Under the pieces are notes generated by a model. That model was not told the origin of the DNA and did no database searches. It was given only the letters and a program-made list of their open reading frames with translations. Positions 12,701 through 27,700 of a DNA stretch of 64,000 nt are shown here, one piece after another. Both the position numbers and the translations under genes were made by a program. The number at the start of each line of letters is the position of its first letter. The first letter of the stretch is position 1. The DNA comes from Berberis thunbergii (Eukaryota; Streptophyta; Magnoliopsida; Ranunculales; Berberidaceae): assembly GCA_003290165.1 (NCBI GenBank), contig QNQO01009210.1:164174-228173 (forward strand), written 5' to 3'.

Positions 12701-15700
12701 CCATATTAATTAGGGCATTAGCTATATTTGGTTTAGGTTTAGATTGCTCGCCAAATAAACTAATAAGCTTATAAATAAGGCATAGAATTAAAGTTGTAAT
12801 TGGTGATTGAATGAATGAAAATTAAGTTGTTTCTTTATCTTTTGTTTTAAGGTGTATTTTAGTGTAAAATTCATTAGTGTAACTCGTGGTTATGGTGTCA
12901 TGAGTTAGACCAATGAGCCCGACAACTTAGTCACATGAGCGTAAAGTGAGTAGGTGACTTATCCGACCTTATTTTGTTGCCCGAATGCCAGTAAATGATA
13001 TCTTGGCTTGGCTTTGACTTTATGGCAGACTTATTGGTGTGCCGATGAAAGCAATATGTTGTCAACTGGTGTTTGAACATAGTTGACTGTATTTGACCTC
13101 AGATGACTTTATTCATGTAATTATTTGCATTTCTCGTGTTTTATTTATTTACTGTATATGTATGTATACAACTCTAAGAAATTTTGTGTGGTTTGTGCAT
13201 AGGACACCCTTTTTTTCTCGGCGTAGTCATTGAGCCTCCACGTGAACGGAACGAACTAACATGAACTTGCCAAGGGTAGTTGGTGACCTCTGCATCGATG
13301 GTGCGACTTCCACTCGCTAGGAACTAACCTTATACCTAGAGTTTATGCAGGTAACCTCGGACCCGAGTGTAAACTTTTCCCACTCATGAACTAAATCGGA
13401 GCTAAACCACAGGTAGGTGGCAACTTCAGCCAAATTAGGCAAGTTTTTTATTCACACTCCCCAACATATATGGTGACAATGTCTCAGTTTTCCAATTAGC
13501 TGTATATTACAGATGAATGTGCCAAAAAATAACTGTTATGGTGTAAAGATGAACATTTGCTGTGAAATTGTCATCAAATCTCAATGATGCGTACATGGTA
13601 CGTCCCAGATTTCCAGAAAGATCCCCAAAATTTATATTGCGAACTCCTTTGCCAACAGCACTTTCGAAAACACCTACAGAAAATGTTACATCATTGGGAA
13701 AATTAAAACCACTTGATATATGACCCATTGAAAGTTGAATCAAATTTTAATCAACTTATTCACAGAAATTTTGCAAGGGAATGTAAAATTCCAAACCTGT
13801 TAAAGCTTTTGTCACAGCATCCCTCTGAGCAGTTGGAGGAAGAAGCCTAAGAAAGAATATTATGTCAGACCTACCAAGCCATTGAATCTTAACTTTTAAT
13901 CATTTCAAAGTTCATATCTTAAAGAGATAGAAATAGATCATCATACCCGAGAGTAACAAAATCCTTGGCCAATGCATCAAAATCACGGTTGACAAGATGG
14001 AGACATGCTTCAATAAATCCATCCCTGAATTCTTCTCTAAATTCACCCATCATACCAAAATCTAGTAGATAAATGATTTACATTTACTTAGGCTGCACAA
14101 GACATTTACTTAGGCATGCAGTTTCCACTTTACGTGTGTGTGCATCCACACTAGTTTTTGCCCTAATTTCAACAATCCCGACAAAATTTATGATTTCGAT
14201 GAAACAAACCCATGCAAGATGGGTTCAAAACTGATGGGGATTATGCTAGGGATTCATTTCAAACTATGACATTATTTCTTAAATATTTACGGTTTCCTTT
14301 TTTACTTGGGAATTAATTTTTGTCTTGACAAATATTTGATTTTATATACACCTTTGGCCATTGAAACAAGTAGAAAATTTTAGGTTGAATGAAAATGCAT
14401 CTATATCTTTTTGGTGTAATTAGGATTTTACCATGAATACTAGATTGTGTGAGATTAGTGAGTACTTCCACTAACAATCACCATCAAATTGGTATCAGAG
14501 GCCAATGGTCTACTAGCTCAATGGTTGAGGTGTGGTGGATTGTACCATAAGGTCACGGGGTTCGAACCGGCCGACGACATGTTTATGGTATTCAATAATC
14601 ATGTCATCTTTGAGTTATGGGATCCTATAAAAACCCAGTTTGCCTTTAAAAAATAATTAAAATAAATTGGTATTAGAGCAATTTTTGCATTTGGGACAAT
14701 AAAATAAAGTAAAAAGAATGAGCTACCATGTGGTGCTCGCAGGGAATCCCAAGGCAACACCTAACACCCATGATGAGTGTCCCCAACTGGACCACATTTT
14801 TCATCCTTACACAAGTGTCTGCCATTTACGAAATCATGTTTCTTATCCTAGTTACTATTAACCAACACCATCACAATATGCAAGTTACCAATCTCGTTTT
14901 TTCAGCCAGCTACTACAAGCTGAGAGGGTGCTCGAGGTAAAAGATGAGGGAACATCCTTGGAAGAATTCCATGTGCATGTTTGCTCACATGCCGAAATTG
15001 GTGAAATCAGACTCAGATGAATCGGTTGTTGAACAAGAGTTTGACGAATACCTAGTTTTAGTTGAAATAGAAATCGTAATGTTTTATAAATAATATCGTC
15101 GTTCAATTTCCATTTCTTAATGTTGTTCCAGAGCCATAGCATTTAGTCCAACTTTTTGAGGAAGTTGAGGGTGCCATCACAAGTACAAGATTTTCACCAT
15201 GTAAGTCGTGTCTTGTGTTATTTCTTCCCCACTTTTAGACAAGTGGATGTTTCTTCAAAGCCAGATGTAGTGTGCAGCAATCTATGTAGTTAAATTGGAA
15301 AGCGGTCTAGGACCGAGTTACGATTAAGCGGGATTAATCGAGATTAATCGGTCTACTTTAAATATTAATATAATTTTTACTAATTTACAGCTGAATTTAA
15401 TTTTGCAGTTATCTAGACTTGTTTAGGAACAACAAACACAACACAACAACACAAGTAACAACAAGTTAGCACTTAGCAACATCACTCTACCATTAATAAC
15501 CCGATATAAGTTCAATCATTAAAAAATAACCCGATATAAGTTCAGTAAAATAATTTGCATTCAATCATTCATAAATAAATCAATATAAGTTATATCAGTA
15601 CAAAAAAGTTATAGCGATAAATCGACAAGTCAGCTGGGTCGATTAATCGGTGACTCGCCGATTTTTCGGAGTCCGCTAAACCCCAACTAATTTCACATAA

Positions 15701-18700
15701 TTCAGTTCAATCAAACCCAATTAATCAGCGATTTTTTGCAGCATTAATAACATAGGCAGCAATATTTTCATTGACCCGTATTCGGGGGCCTTTGTGAAGA
15801 GAGCTTATGAGAAAACGTACATTCATAAAGCAATTGTGAATTACTTTTATCTGGACTACTATGTAGCATGTCTGGACCAGTAATTGTCGAGGAAAGGTTC
15901 GTGAATGACGTATATCGCATTATTGGGACATTTTGACGTTGTTGTGCATGTGTTAAGTTAGCAACTTATCTGACTTCAAGTTCGAAGACAAAATTTTCTG
16001 CGAGGTGAGAATGATGGGATTGCGCATTGAGATTTTTGTCAAACTACAAGATTATTTATAAAATATTTAGGATTTCTATTTCAACTAGAGCTAGTGTTTC
16101 CTTTTTGAATTTAGAATCAGTTTCTTTATTGGCCATTGTAATAGGTAGAGTTTTAGGTTGATTTTGAGTTGAACAAAAATTTAGTTTTTTTTTTTTTTTT
16201 TATTGTGTGTTTTGCCCCTTGATTTTGTGAGATTGCTACTGCTAGTAATATAAAAGCATGTTGGAATAATACAAAATTTATTTCAAAATTACTTGTAAGT
16301 TTGGATATCAAGAGTTATGGACCAATAAGCACCACTATTTTAACAAATGACTTCCTAAAGACACTAAATAAACAGTGGTATATCTTTACTTATATTTTTA
16401 CAGTCTACCCTTTATAGCACGATTACTCTCATCAACCATAGACTTTTAGGCTTAAATTTCAATTAGGTATAATACAAACTAACAATTATTTTGTGACATC
16501 ATTCCTAGTTTAAGATTGTAACTACAAATTTCTCAAAAAATCACAACTTATTCTAAAAAAAAAATATGATCATGCAAAAGAGATCGAGCATGGAAACAAT
16601 CAAATTTACTCTAAACTTCTTCACTTGCTCCTTTTAATGTATCAACCTCCTCAACTGCCTTCAATCATATAGATAAATGGTTGCAAGGCAGGAGGGAACC
16701 ATGCTTTGGCTGATGATATATATCTTGAACATGGAAGTGGATGACATTTAGCTGGTGAACATCCGTGAATAATAAAGCTCAGATCAGTAAGGAACCTCCT
16801 TCCATTAAGTAAATCACAGACAGATGAGTTATGCAAATGAAAGATCTGACTGCAAATCTCTTGGACAGGATTTGGAGAACTTATGACCTTGTTATGCAAA
16901 ACTTAGCATCTGATACAAATTACTGATTTGGAAAAGTGCTATGAGAATCTAATCATAACTCCACTCAAGAACAACCTATTAAACTGATCTTCCCCACTTT
17001 ACACTTCAAGAGGGCTTTTTTTGTAGAATGTGTATTGAGATCACATTTATCAAAACGTGTATTATATCGTATATTAGAAACCTGAATTTAAGATATATGT
17101 ATCATAAGATACGGTGCAAATAAATATAAAAATATATACCACATACTTAAGTATATATGAAATCCATAAATAAGACTTATTCAAGCAAGGTGATATCCAA
17201 AACTCTTTCACTAATATATGACGTGCAACACATGTTAGCAAGCAAGTGCCTACCATCCATCAATTCATTCACATTACTTATTCAGGAACGGTACATCCCT
17301 ACATTATCCTATATCAATATATCCTAAGATATTTATGTACCGTATCAATGAGCCTTAGATATTGTGGGAGCCAAAAAAAACCCTTGGCCCAACAGGATAG
17401 AGAAGCCTAAAGATTTGGGTTGTTTCCAAAAAGCCCAAAAATTACCCATGAAAGGGCCCAATACAGTTCAGCAGAATACTCTTTTCGTAGGAGAGGAGTA
17501 GCGTTCAGCGCTGACCACCATGCTCAGCTAAGTACACAAGCTTGCAAGAGAGGTATCGTCAGACTGGAAGTTACAACCGCCAAGGTTACAACTACATGAG
17601 AGAAGTTACAAGTAGTAAAGAGAAGTTACAACTTCCTAAGAGGAGTTGCAAGCAGATCACTGCCTCATCTGCCATGTGTCTGACTCATCTGCTGGAGTTA
17701 CAACAGATCACTCCCTTATCTGCCACAAGTCTCACTCATCTGCTGGAGTTACAACCACTTGCAAGCAGATCACTCCCTCATCTACCATGTGTTTCACTCA
17801 TCTGCCTCTATAAATAGTCAAACACAAATCCATCTGGAGGTAACTCTTTCTTGATTGAGAATTTTTCTTCAAATATAGAGATATAAATATTTTTCTGAAG
17901 ACATTGTTCTAACTTTGGTATCGGAGTCCCTGTGACAGACACCACACCGGTGTCAAGAATTAATTTTTACCTTGTACAGATTACTCCGCATGATCAGCAC
18001 GTGATTTTACCTTATGCAGAATGCCCCTCGTGATTAGCACGTGACCCGACGGAAATTTGCATCCACAAATTGGTGCTTTCAATGAGAGCTTGAATCGAAC
18101 TAATTGAATGCTCTCTTCTATTCACAAAAAAAGACTTTCATTCATTCAGTTTCGATTTCATTCACACACTATTATTTTCAATTCAATACAATGGTGGGAA
18201 CTCGAAAACCAACTAGCAAAAATAATGTTACAAGGTATTTTGCTCGTACTAGGCTGCCATCGTCATCACGGGTTCAGCCGTTACCAGTCAGATAGCCACT
18301 GATAATGGATCTGCCACCGCTCGCTGACCATCAATCGCAATCTTCTGCCACAAGCCAAATGGAGATGACACAACAAGAAAATCTTGCAGGTCAGATCGCC
18401 AATTTAATCAAAATATTGAAAGAACAAACCCAGATGGTAGAACTGAGCGAACAACCAAGGCAGACGATACATCACCGTCTACCAGATCATGCGCATAAAA
18501 GTGGAAGTACTCATCAATCAAAGCGAAACAATCCCTCTGAAAGCATTCATTCAAGATTAGGGTCACGAGTAAATATGCACTCCAGGCTCGGACCTCAAAA
18601 GGGAGTCTTCTCAAGGTTGGGCTCCCAAGCAACTGTGCACTCAAGGCTAGGACCGCAGACTACACCCAATATAAGTGGCGACGCAGAAGACAGAATCCCG

Positions 18701-21700
18701 ATGGATGCGAACAACGTAGGGGACCAGATCTAGATTACTACACTGATTTGTCCCACGTCCCACATTCAGAGACTCGTCAAATCAAGAGAAGCCTTCAGGT
18801 GAATCCTATTGAGACTTTACCTCACTCACATGCAGGTAAGTCACAATCAAATTCAGAATAAAGGAGTTATTTACCACGGATAATCAGAATTGAAATCACC
18901 ATACGGCTGATCAGCAAGATACACACAAGCCCTTGGGAGCAGATGATGTCGCACGAATGGTCAAAGAGCAGTTGATGAATTTACAAGTTATGAGAAATTC
19001 AGATGATACTCTGTGCAGAGAGGTAGCCTTGGTGAACACTTCACCTTTTACAAATAACATCGAAGAGGCTCCTCCACCAGCAAGGTTTACCACACCAACT
19101 TTGACCCATTTCAAAGGAGATTCTAATTCTGAGAGGCACTTGAAGCATTTTCGAAATGTCATGACTCTGCACAAAAATGATGATCCGTTTATGTGCAAAA
19201 TATTTGCTATGACTTTACAGGGAGTAGCCCAAGATTGGTTTCACACTTTGACCCCTTAGTTGATCAACAACTTTGGAAATCTATCCATTGTCTTCACAAA
19301 AGAATATTCATCTTACCGAACTGTCAAAAGGCATGCTGACCATCTCTTCAACATGAAGAAGAAGTCAAATGAATCGCTCAGAGACTTCATTAAAAGATTC
19401 AAGGCAAAAAAAGCGAGCATAGTTGGGTGTGATGATCAAATTGCGTCTTCAACTTTCAGGAAGGGTCTGCCCGCAGATCACCCATTGTATGGCGAGCTGA
19501 CCATGAAACCAGGTAAAACTCTTGCAGAAGTCTTCACCATGGCAGAATGCTATGCATTGTGGGACGATGAAAAAAATATATTAAGGTATCTGATGTGTTC
19601 AAGAAGGATACCAACCTACACAAAAAGAATACAAATCAAAATGAGAGTAAAAAGAACAAGGGTGACAAGCGTAGAGCACGCTCTCCAGCTAAAGACTCGT
19701 CTACCAATAGAGCATACATAGAGTTTTTGGTTCTAATCAATCAAACTCTCCGGCGCAGAAAAATCTGATGATTGTGGCAACTGACCATTTTACAAAGTAG
19801 ATTGAAGTTGGGGCGTCCTAGATTTTTCATTTTTAACTTCTTAGAAAAAAAATGCAGTGTACATGTAAGAAAAACTTGGTTGTATTTTATATGTTTATTG
19901 TATTTTATCTCTTCAGCGAGAGACTCCTCATCTGGTAGAACATACACAGTGTTCTCCGTTTCGGTCAATCAAATTCTCCACGAGAAGAACCAATCTTGGC
20001 GGAAGAAACCACCATTAATGAAAGAAGACCTGCAAAGAACAGATCTGAACAAATATTTACATATATCACAACAGATGATACATTATTTTGCTTTTCAGCA
20101 AAGAACACACCTTCCTCAGTTGAAATAGGGAAATACGAGAATTCGTTCTACATGTCATACAGCAGAAGACATTCAGAAATACAAATATTTATGTACACCT
20201 CAGTAGAGGATGACACTCTACGTGAGTGGGTAATTCAATGCATAAAAGCATCTTACTCGAGACTACTTAAATTCATTTAAGTTTAGTCAATTAGTTAGCA
20301 GACCACACAAGCAAAATGCCTCAATAAAGGATCACACTCTCCGTGAGTGGGTAATTCAATGCATAGAAACATCTTGCTCAGGACTACTTAAATCCGTTTA
20401 AGTTTGGTCAAATGGTCAGCAGACCACACATATATAATGCCTCAGTAGATGATCACACTCTCCGTGAGTGGATAATTCAATGCATAAAAGCATCTTACTC
20501 GCGACTACTTAAATCTGTTTAAGTTTTGTCAAGTGGTCAGCAAATCACACAATATTTCCATGCAATTTCCAAGATAAACAGATTTGAATCCATGATTAAC
20601 TTTCTCAAGTTATGCTTAAATTCTGACATAGCACACATTGGAAACTCATGAATGAGGCCAATAAAGCTTTTGCGCTCTTAAAGAAAATATTTCTAAGCAG
20701 GCCAACAAACATACACAAAGTTTAGGGATCATAAAAGCAAATAATAACACTATTTGATATGAAGTCACCATCAACTCCAAAAAAATTCAAACTTTCACTA
20801 GTAGAGCAACAGTTTTGGATCGATTCTTGAGTAGATCAGCAGACAAATCCAGGAGAGGACCTATACATCTGCTTGGCAGTTTCAAACGTAGCAGTTAGCT
20901 CAGTTTTCATCAGCGAAGAGTTGGGGGCACAACTTCCTCTCGGATGCTTGTCAAAAACTCATCAAATGAACGATAAAGTTGAGCCAATATGACATAATCT
21001 ACCGGCCGATGACAAATATAAAGGTTCAAGCCTTAGCAGAATTTGTTTCCTCCTTAATCGGGGAAACAAAATCGACCAACAGATCAGTGTTCTGTCCTTC
21101 AACAAATGAAGACTCATCAACTCATACTAAAATAGGGGCAGGTCGGCCCAAAGATATGTCACACCTCAACTTATGCTGAAACAAGAGCAGGTCAACCTAA
21201 AAATATGTGAAATTTATAGGTAGATGGGTCGTCAAATCATCGAGAAGCCAGAGCATGACTTGTTTTATTCACCTAAGGATGATCTTTTATTTGGACAAAG
21301 TCCAAGAGCCCTATGAAATGACTATGAATGAGTCACCTGGTAGATCATCTCATCTGCAGCAAAAACTTCTACATGCAGATCATTTTGTCTTCAGTAGACT
21401 ACATTTCAACAACAGCAGAAGTCTCTACATGCAGATCATTTACTTGTATCAATAAAGACAGACAAGTCAACAAGATCATGGGCATTCTACTTCTATTTTT
21501 GGCGTGGCTCCTAAGTGAAAATACATCTCCCCTGCTTTTAAGTAAAAAGGAAAAGAAAAACGGTAAGCACAAAAGCAAAGGAGATGAGGGGCATTTGTGG
21601 GAGCCAAAAGTAACCCTTAGCCCAACAGGATAGAAAAGCCCAAAGATTTGGGTTATTTCCAAAAAGCCAAAAAATTACCCATGAAATGGGCCCAATACAA

Positions 21701-24700
21701 CTCAGCAGAATACTCTTTTCTCAAGAGAGTAATGTTCAGCACTGACCACCATGCTCTGAGTACATAAGCTTGCAAGAGAGGTATCATCAAACTGGAAGTT
21801 ACAACAGCCAACGGGAGGTTACAACTACCTGAGAGAAGTTACAAGTAGTTAAGAAAAGTTACAACTACCTAAGAGAAGTTATAACCGCTTGCAAGCAGAT
21901 CACTTCCTCATCTGCCATGTGCCTCACTCATCTGCAGGAGTTACAACCGCTTGCAAGCAGATCACTCCCTCATCTGCCACGTGTCTCACTCATCTGCCTC
22001 TATAAATAGTCAAACACAAATCCATCTGGAGGTAACTCTTTCTTGATTCGGACTTCTCTCTTCAAATAAAGATATAAACATTTTTCTGAAGACATTGTTC
22101 CAACTTTGGCATCGGAGTCAACGTGGCAGACACCACACCGGTGTCAAGAATTAATTTCTACCTTGTGCAGATTTCCCCAATTCAGATTGATCACCTAAAA
22201 TGAGTGGTGCATGGAAAATTCCACATTATCCACATAGAACGGGTCATGTTAAAGAATTTTGTAATTGTGTGAATTGAGATTGTAAAAGACGTCTTATCTG
22301 TTTATGCTATGATGATGAATAGGGACTTTGAAGGATGATAATGGTAAAGAAAATGTAACTCCTTTAGATACTATATTCTAAATGGTTAATGCACGTGACA
22401 TTAAGAGATCAATTGAAAACATGTGAGTCTGGGTATATTGGCCCCAGTTATTTCAAACTGTCTTCCAAAAGTCATGTTTTCAAAGTGGTAACCCTATTGG
22501 TCCAGAAAATTTGAAAATTGGGTCTAGAAATAATTATTGCAAACATCTTCTAGCACCTCAACTTAAGAAGCTCATGTTACTTAATCCTGCAATCCTTTTC
22601 TTCTAAAACTAAGGGCATTCCCAGACAGATCCATTATCTCTATAACTATGGCAATCTCAAATTGTGCAAGCACGAGTCTTGTAAATTTTTAAGAAAAAAA
22701 TATATAGTACATGGTACATTGAAACCCACCTTAACAACAACTGGATAACACTAGATTAGCACTCATCGATCAGAAAACATACCCAAGTAAGCCAGCTTTC
22801 CATCACAAGTACGTAGTAGGTTTCCAGGGTGAGGATCAGCATGGTAGAAACCATAGTCTAAAAGCTGAGAAAGAGAGCAATATACTCCAACCTGTCAAAA
22901 GGTACTAAGGATTTTTATTATTATAAATAGAAATGGAAAAAAGTGAATAAATAAACATCTGATTATTAAGCAAACTAATTGCCATAATACAGAAAACGGA
23001 GGGTTAAGATAATCAAATGATTGGAATTGGACCTCAACTAAGTAAAGGTCTTTCATCTCTGACAATTTCTGCCCCTGCACACAGAAAAAGAAGCTATGTG
23101 AGCACAGTCAAGTTCTTGATTATGCTATATTCATACAGTAAAATCAGCAGACTTGTCACGTATTGAGGAAGATATTACAAGATGCTAACCTCTACCCATT
23201 CCATTACAAGGACTCGGCGACTAGTGTGTTCCAAGAACATTTCAGGTACACAAACATCTTGTAGGCTCCCATATAGCTCTCTGATTAATGATGTGCAGAA
23301 CAAACACAAACACAAAGTTTTGAGTCAGCATAACAATTTTGAGTGAACAATAAACCTCTTGTTAAAACCGATGAACTAATTAATTTATGTTTTGAGGAAC
23401 AAAAGAGAGTTACATGACAATATACTGAATCCTTTAAAATTTGGAAGATAATGGTTACTGAATTGCTCAGATAAAAACAATCTTACTAGCAGGACTAAAC
23501 TTGACTCTGGTCAAGTTATATGCAACTCTTACTACCAGTTCAGGTGACGTAAATGCAGGTGACAGTTCTTAGTGCATTGTTTTCCCTTCTGGAAAGATGC
23601 TGAAGCAATAACTAACAAAAACTAGTAATTATTCTTGAGGGGGTAAACATCAACTGCATAGGCCAACCAGTGCATCAAGACCATGGGCGTTAAGAAATAA
23701 CTAAAAATGTCACAGACAAACAAAGATGTGAGAGAGTCAAATGAGTTATAGATCATGCCCAACAATAGCACCAACAAGCTTGGTATCTTCACTCCATTAA
23801 CCTGAGAAAATTCAGTCTATGTTTTTTATACAAATCTGGCTTATTTCCTTATTTTGGCCACAACAGACACGTCTTTCTAAATTTTGCGTCATTTTGAAGT
23901 AGGCAAAAGCAATATTAAGACTGTAGTTACCTGGTACAGTACAGGGAACAAGAGCATTCATGGAATGAGAATGGATTCTTGGTACACTAGCTTCTATCGT
24001 ACGAAATTCAAAGGGTATGCATAATACAATATTTCGGATCACAATTAATGTATTATGTTACTTTGGCACAGTATTTCAGTAGGATATTTATGTTATATTA
24101 GTTATTTTAATTTTATTTGGTGAATTCAAACAATATATATTTGTATATTAGTTATTTTAATTTTAGTTGGTGAATTCAAACAACATATCAGGTTTAAAAC
24201 ATTTAAGGAAAAACAAAATAATGTTAGCTATTATAATTGGAAGCATTTTTTTTATCAGTAAAACAACACATTCATTAAAATAGGGCAAAACGAAAATGGA
24301 AATAGAAAGGTAATGACCGAGTGGGTCAACTAGCTGGATATCAAAAACAAAGCAAAGAAAACTATTACAAGTAGAAAAGACTAGCCCAGTTAAACCAAAG
24401 CCTTCATTGTATTGGTGAGGTAAGGATTCATGTTTCCTTTTAAGATCCTCTGACTTCTTTCCTTTCATAAGAAAATCTTTGTCCCATAACCACTCTCCTT
24501 TGATTGAAAGAGCCCTTCTGCCCAGGAAGAAACCCGCCCAAGATGATTGCTAGCTGAGGGGAAGATGAGTATGAGCTTTATGGCAAAGAGCAATCGAAAG
24601 TTGAGTAGCTAAAAGGGAGGAAAAGAAGATGTGCTCCATAGATTCCTGCTGATTTTTACAAAGAACACATCACATTCATTTGTGATAATGAGACCTCTTT

Positions 24701-27700
24701 CAGTAAAGTTGTTAACAGTGAGAATTTTACCATGCCCAATAACCCAAAAGAAGGAAAACAAATTGACTCTGAGGGACTTCCTTTTCCTAAAAAAGTTTGT
24801 TGCCAAAAGGAGAAGGTAAATTTTGGTTTGTTAGCAGCAGCTTCAAATCGGGGTCTAGAACTGAGAAGCTACCAATTTATCATTCCAGACTCACTGATCT
24901 TTTTCATCTGAGAGCACACTGCTGCAACATTTCAAGGGATATGAGAAGGGGAAGCTCCCCCATTTTTTACATCTCTTATAAGCTTCAACTCAAATTAAGA
25001 GAACATTAGTGGTGCCCAAATACATTTGAGAAACCACAACTCTTTTGGAAAGGGAAAGTGAAAATGGGGTACACCAAGCATCCTCCCCTACACCAAGCAT
25101 CCTCCCGGAACAACACATTCCCTTGACCTATCTTGCAAGAGACGCTTTTGAAATTATTGCTTTAAATTCATAGTACCTTTATGTCAAACCATATTTAAGC
25201 TGAATTATGATTCTCCACAAAACCTGTTGCTCATTCTAAACCTCCAAAGACACTTGGACAATAAATCTTGGTTGAATAGATTTGATTCTCAATCCTCGTT
25301 GGTCTTTAGACTTACATTCCTCTTTTCAATTAACCAAATGATAAAAATGAATTGATTGAATTATGATTTGTAGCTTGTAGGGAGGACCATAATTCAGCAT
25401 AAATATGGTTTAGCATAAAGGTACTATGAATTTAAAACAATAGTTACAGACTTACAAGATAGGTCAAGGGAATGTGCTGTCCTGGGAGGACACCTCAAAG
25501 ATTGTTTTTACCCCATTTTTAGACTTTCCTTTCCAAAAGAGTTGTGGTTTCTCAAAATGTATATGGGCACAACTAATGTTCTCTTATTTGAGATTTGAAG
25601 CTAGAAGAGGTGTAAAGATGAGGGAGCTTCCCCTTTTTAGATTGAACATCAGATCCCCATAAAAATCCCTACAAATCTTCTCAATGTCTTGCTGAATAGA
25701 AAAAGGCATAACAATGTTGAACATGAGGAAGACATGGATGCTAGCCAAGGTACGTTTAATCAGAGTATATCTTCCAGCCTCAGAGATGTATTTGAATTTC
25801 CAAATTACTAATTTGCATTTAAGTCTATTAATAGTAGGCACCCAAACTTGTCTGTTTTTAAATTTAGCACCTTGGGGAGAGACGATTGCTGAAAATTCAG
25901 GATATCAACCATTTCACCTAGCTGACTGTTTTAAGGGTAATTTTTCAAATAAATAAATAAAAATCTGAGGAGATAATTTAATTTTTATTTAATGATAGAA
26001 TCAGTTGGAAGTTTCACCTCTGCTTTAGACTCTATATCTTCTATCTCTGTTTTAAACCCCATTACCTTCCACCTCCATTGATCACTTTTTTTGAGTCTTT
26101 TCTAGTCTCTCTCTTTCCATGACTCTCCCTCGATCACTCTTTTCATCGCTCTCTTTTCATGGCTCTCTCTATAATTGTCCCACCACTCCATTAATGCCAC
26201 AGGTGGCTATGGTTGATGCTTAGAATGATGAACTGAGTTTTGGCAGCTACGCTACTCCTTAACAATGTTGGTTTATTAAATCTATCAGTCCAGGTTGCAA
26301 AAAATGAGCGACCAAATTCGAAACTGGAGGGGGTGAGTGAATTGAATAACTATGACAAAGACAATGAGTCAAGAGTGACACAGATGTGAAGTATCTTTCT
26401 ACAGTAGATTTGTTACAAAGTTAATTACACGCTGTGGTAAGATGCAATCATTGATAACAACCTAGTTTCTCCCACTTCTCTTCTAATTCATCCTTTCATG
26501 TTCTCGGAAGGTTCCATTCTAGCAGCTATGAACAGAATCACTCTTTCAATAGCTAAGATGATAATAGAAGGATCATGTTGATGTCACTGAGATTATTCTC
26601 TATTGAAACAGCAAAGCTACTAGAAAGCAAAGAACGAAGCAAAATTGTTGTTGTGAGCCTGCTTCTAATTAGCTAGAGATTTTTCTCACCATATCAAAGT
26701 AAGCCATGTCAACAAAATTTCCTACAAGCATATTGAGAATGAAGGTTGCCGATGAGCCTGTGCTAAGTAGATGAGGGATACTTTTCAAAGAAACTTGTGT
26801 AAGTGTCTATCTTACACATAAATCTAGAGAAAATCCTCTCTTATGGTGTGATGTCTTGCTTGAGAGGTGTAGAACCATTTTATTATTTAGGGTCCTACTG
26901 GCGTCTTACCAGAAAATAATGTGGAGATTCTTGTATCAAAGTCCATTGTATGGAATTATTGAGAACAGAAACTAATGAGCTCTACAACTACTCTATTAAT
27001 CTAAATCTAAAACTAACAAACTAAACCTAAGAAAATAAACTCAATTCATATTCACCAATCAACCAATTACAAGCAATGACCTATAGCCCCCTACTAAACC
27101 TAAGAAATTAAAGATAAATAAGCTCAATTTTTTATATTCATCAATCAACCGATTACAAGCATTGGCCTATAGGCTCTATTTATACTAAACCTAACATGCA
27201 AATCAAACAATTGAACTCTAAATGCTATTGGTGCCCTAATCTCCACTTATTCTAATGGGTTTACTTAGGCTCAACCCAACAACTTAATTAATTAAATAAA
27301 TAAGCTAAATCTTACGTTACATCATCCTCCCCGGGTTGAAGTAGCTCGTCTTCGAGCTTGAAGTCGAAGAAGTATGATAAACATAAGCAACCAGTTACAT
27401 AACACGAGGTGAATTGCATGCTTAGTAGTTGGCCTCGAACTTTGCCAAGATATACAATTGCCATAGATAGCACCAACTCAGAAAAGTTCCAACGTGACTC
27501 AAAGAAAGACCTGCTGAATAGACTCATGCGTAGAAGCTAGAGCCACGAAAAATTCCTAATATAGGTCAATATAAGCTTCGTAACTCACTCAACCTGCCTC
27601 TGTGGGAACATCCTCTGTTTGCTCAAAAATGGAAAAGTCACAGAAGTCAATATTTCGAAAAAATCGAGTACGTGTGATGGTGCCCTTAAATTTCTCAAAA

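Larger units (their letters stand above)
14232..16260 (+). mobile_element. Degenerate LTR retrotransposon hosting a SINE
   Basis: Two diverged direct repeats start TGATGGGGATTATGC (14232) and TGATGGGATTGCGC (16012). They share AAATATTTA, TTGGCCATTG.AA..AGTAG and TTTTAGGTTGA in order, so they are LTRs of about 250 bp. The first ends at a primer-binding site, TGGTATCAGAG (14490-14500). The GA-rich stretch before 16012 suits a polypurine tract. The interior has no readable pol. It carries a SINE (14501-14663) and another insertion near 15296-15770. Confidence 0.7.
17363..22177 (+). mobile_element. Degenerate Gypsy LTR retrotransposon in ABC1K intron 10
   Basis: Long LTRs starting TGTGGGAGCC lie at 17363-18067 and 21596-22177. 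TTGGTGCTTTCAATGAGAGC at 18070 is the likely primer-binding site; GGAGATGAGGGG before 21596 is the polypurine tract. Gag is readable at 18305-19720. Pol survives only as scraps: [13 protein letters not shown] (20660), [17 protein letters not shown] (20850), [20 protein letters not shown] (20985), which correspond to the RT-RNase H part of Gypsy. Integrase is missing. Confidence 0.85.

Noticed and set aside
14505..14580. Possible functional tRNA gene (A and B boxes present)
   Set aside because: No foldable acceptor stem; it has an A-rich tail and a 15-bp target duplication, so it is a SINE head.
16651..16899. 82-codon minus-strand frame in intron 10
   Set aside because: No known motif, no splice fit with the kinase gene and no homologous stretch in the window.
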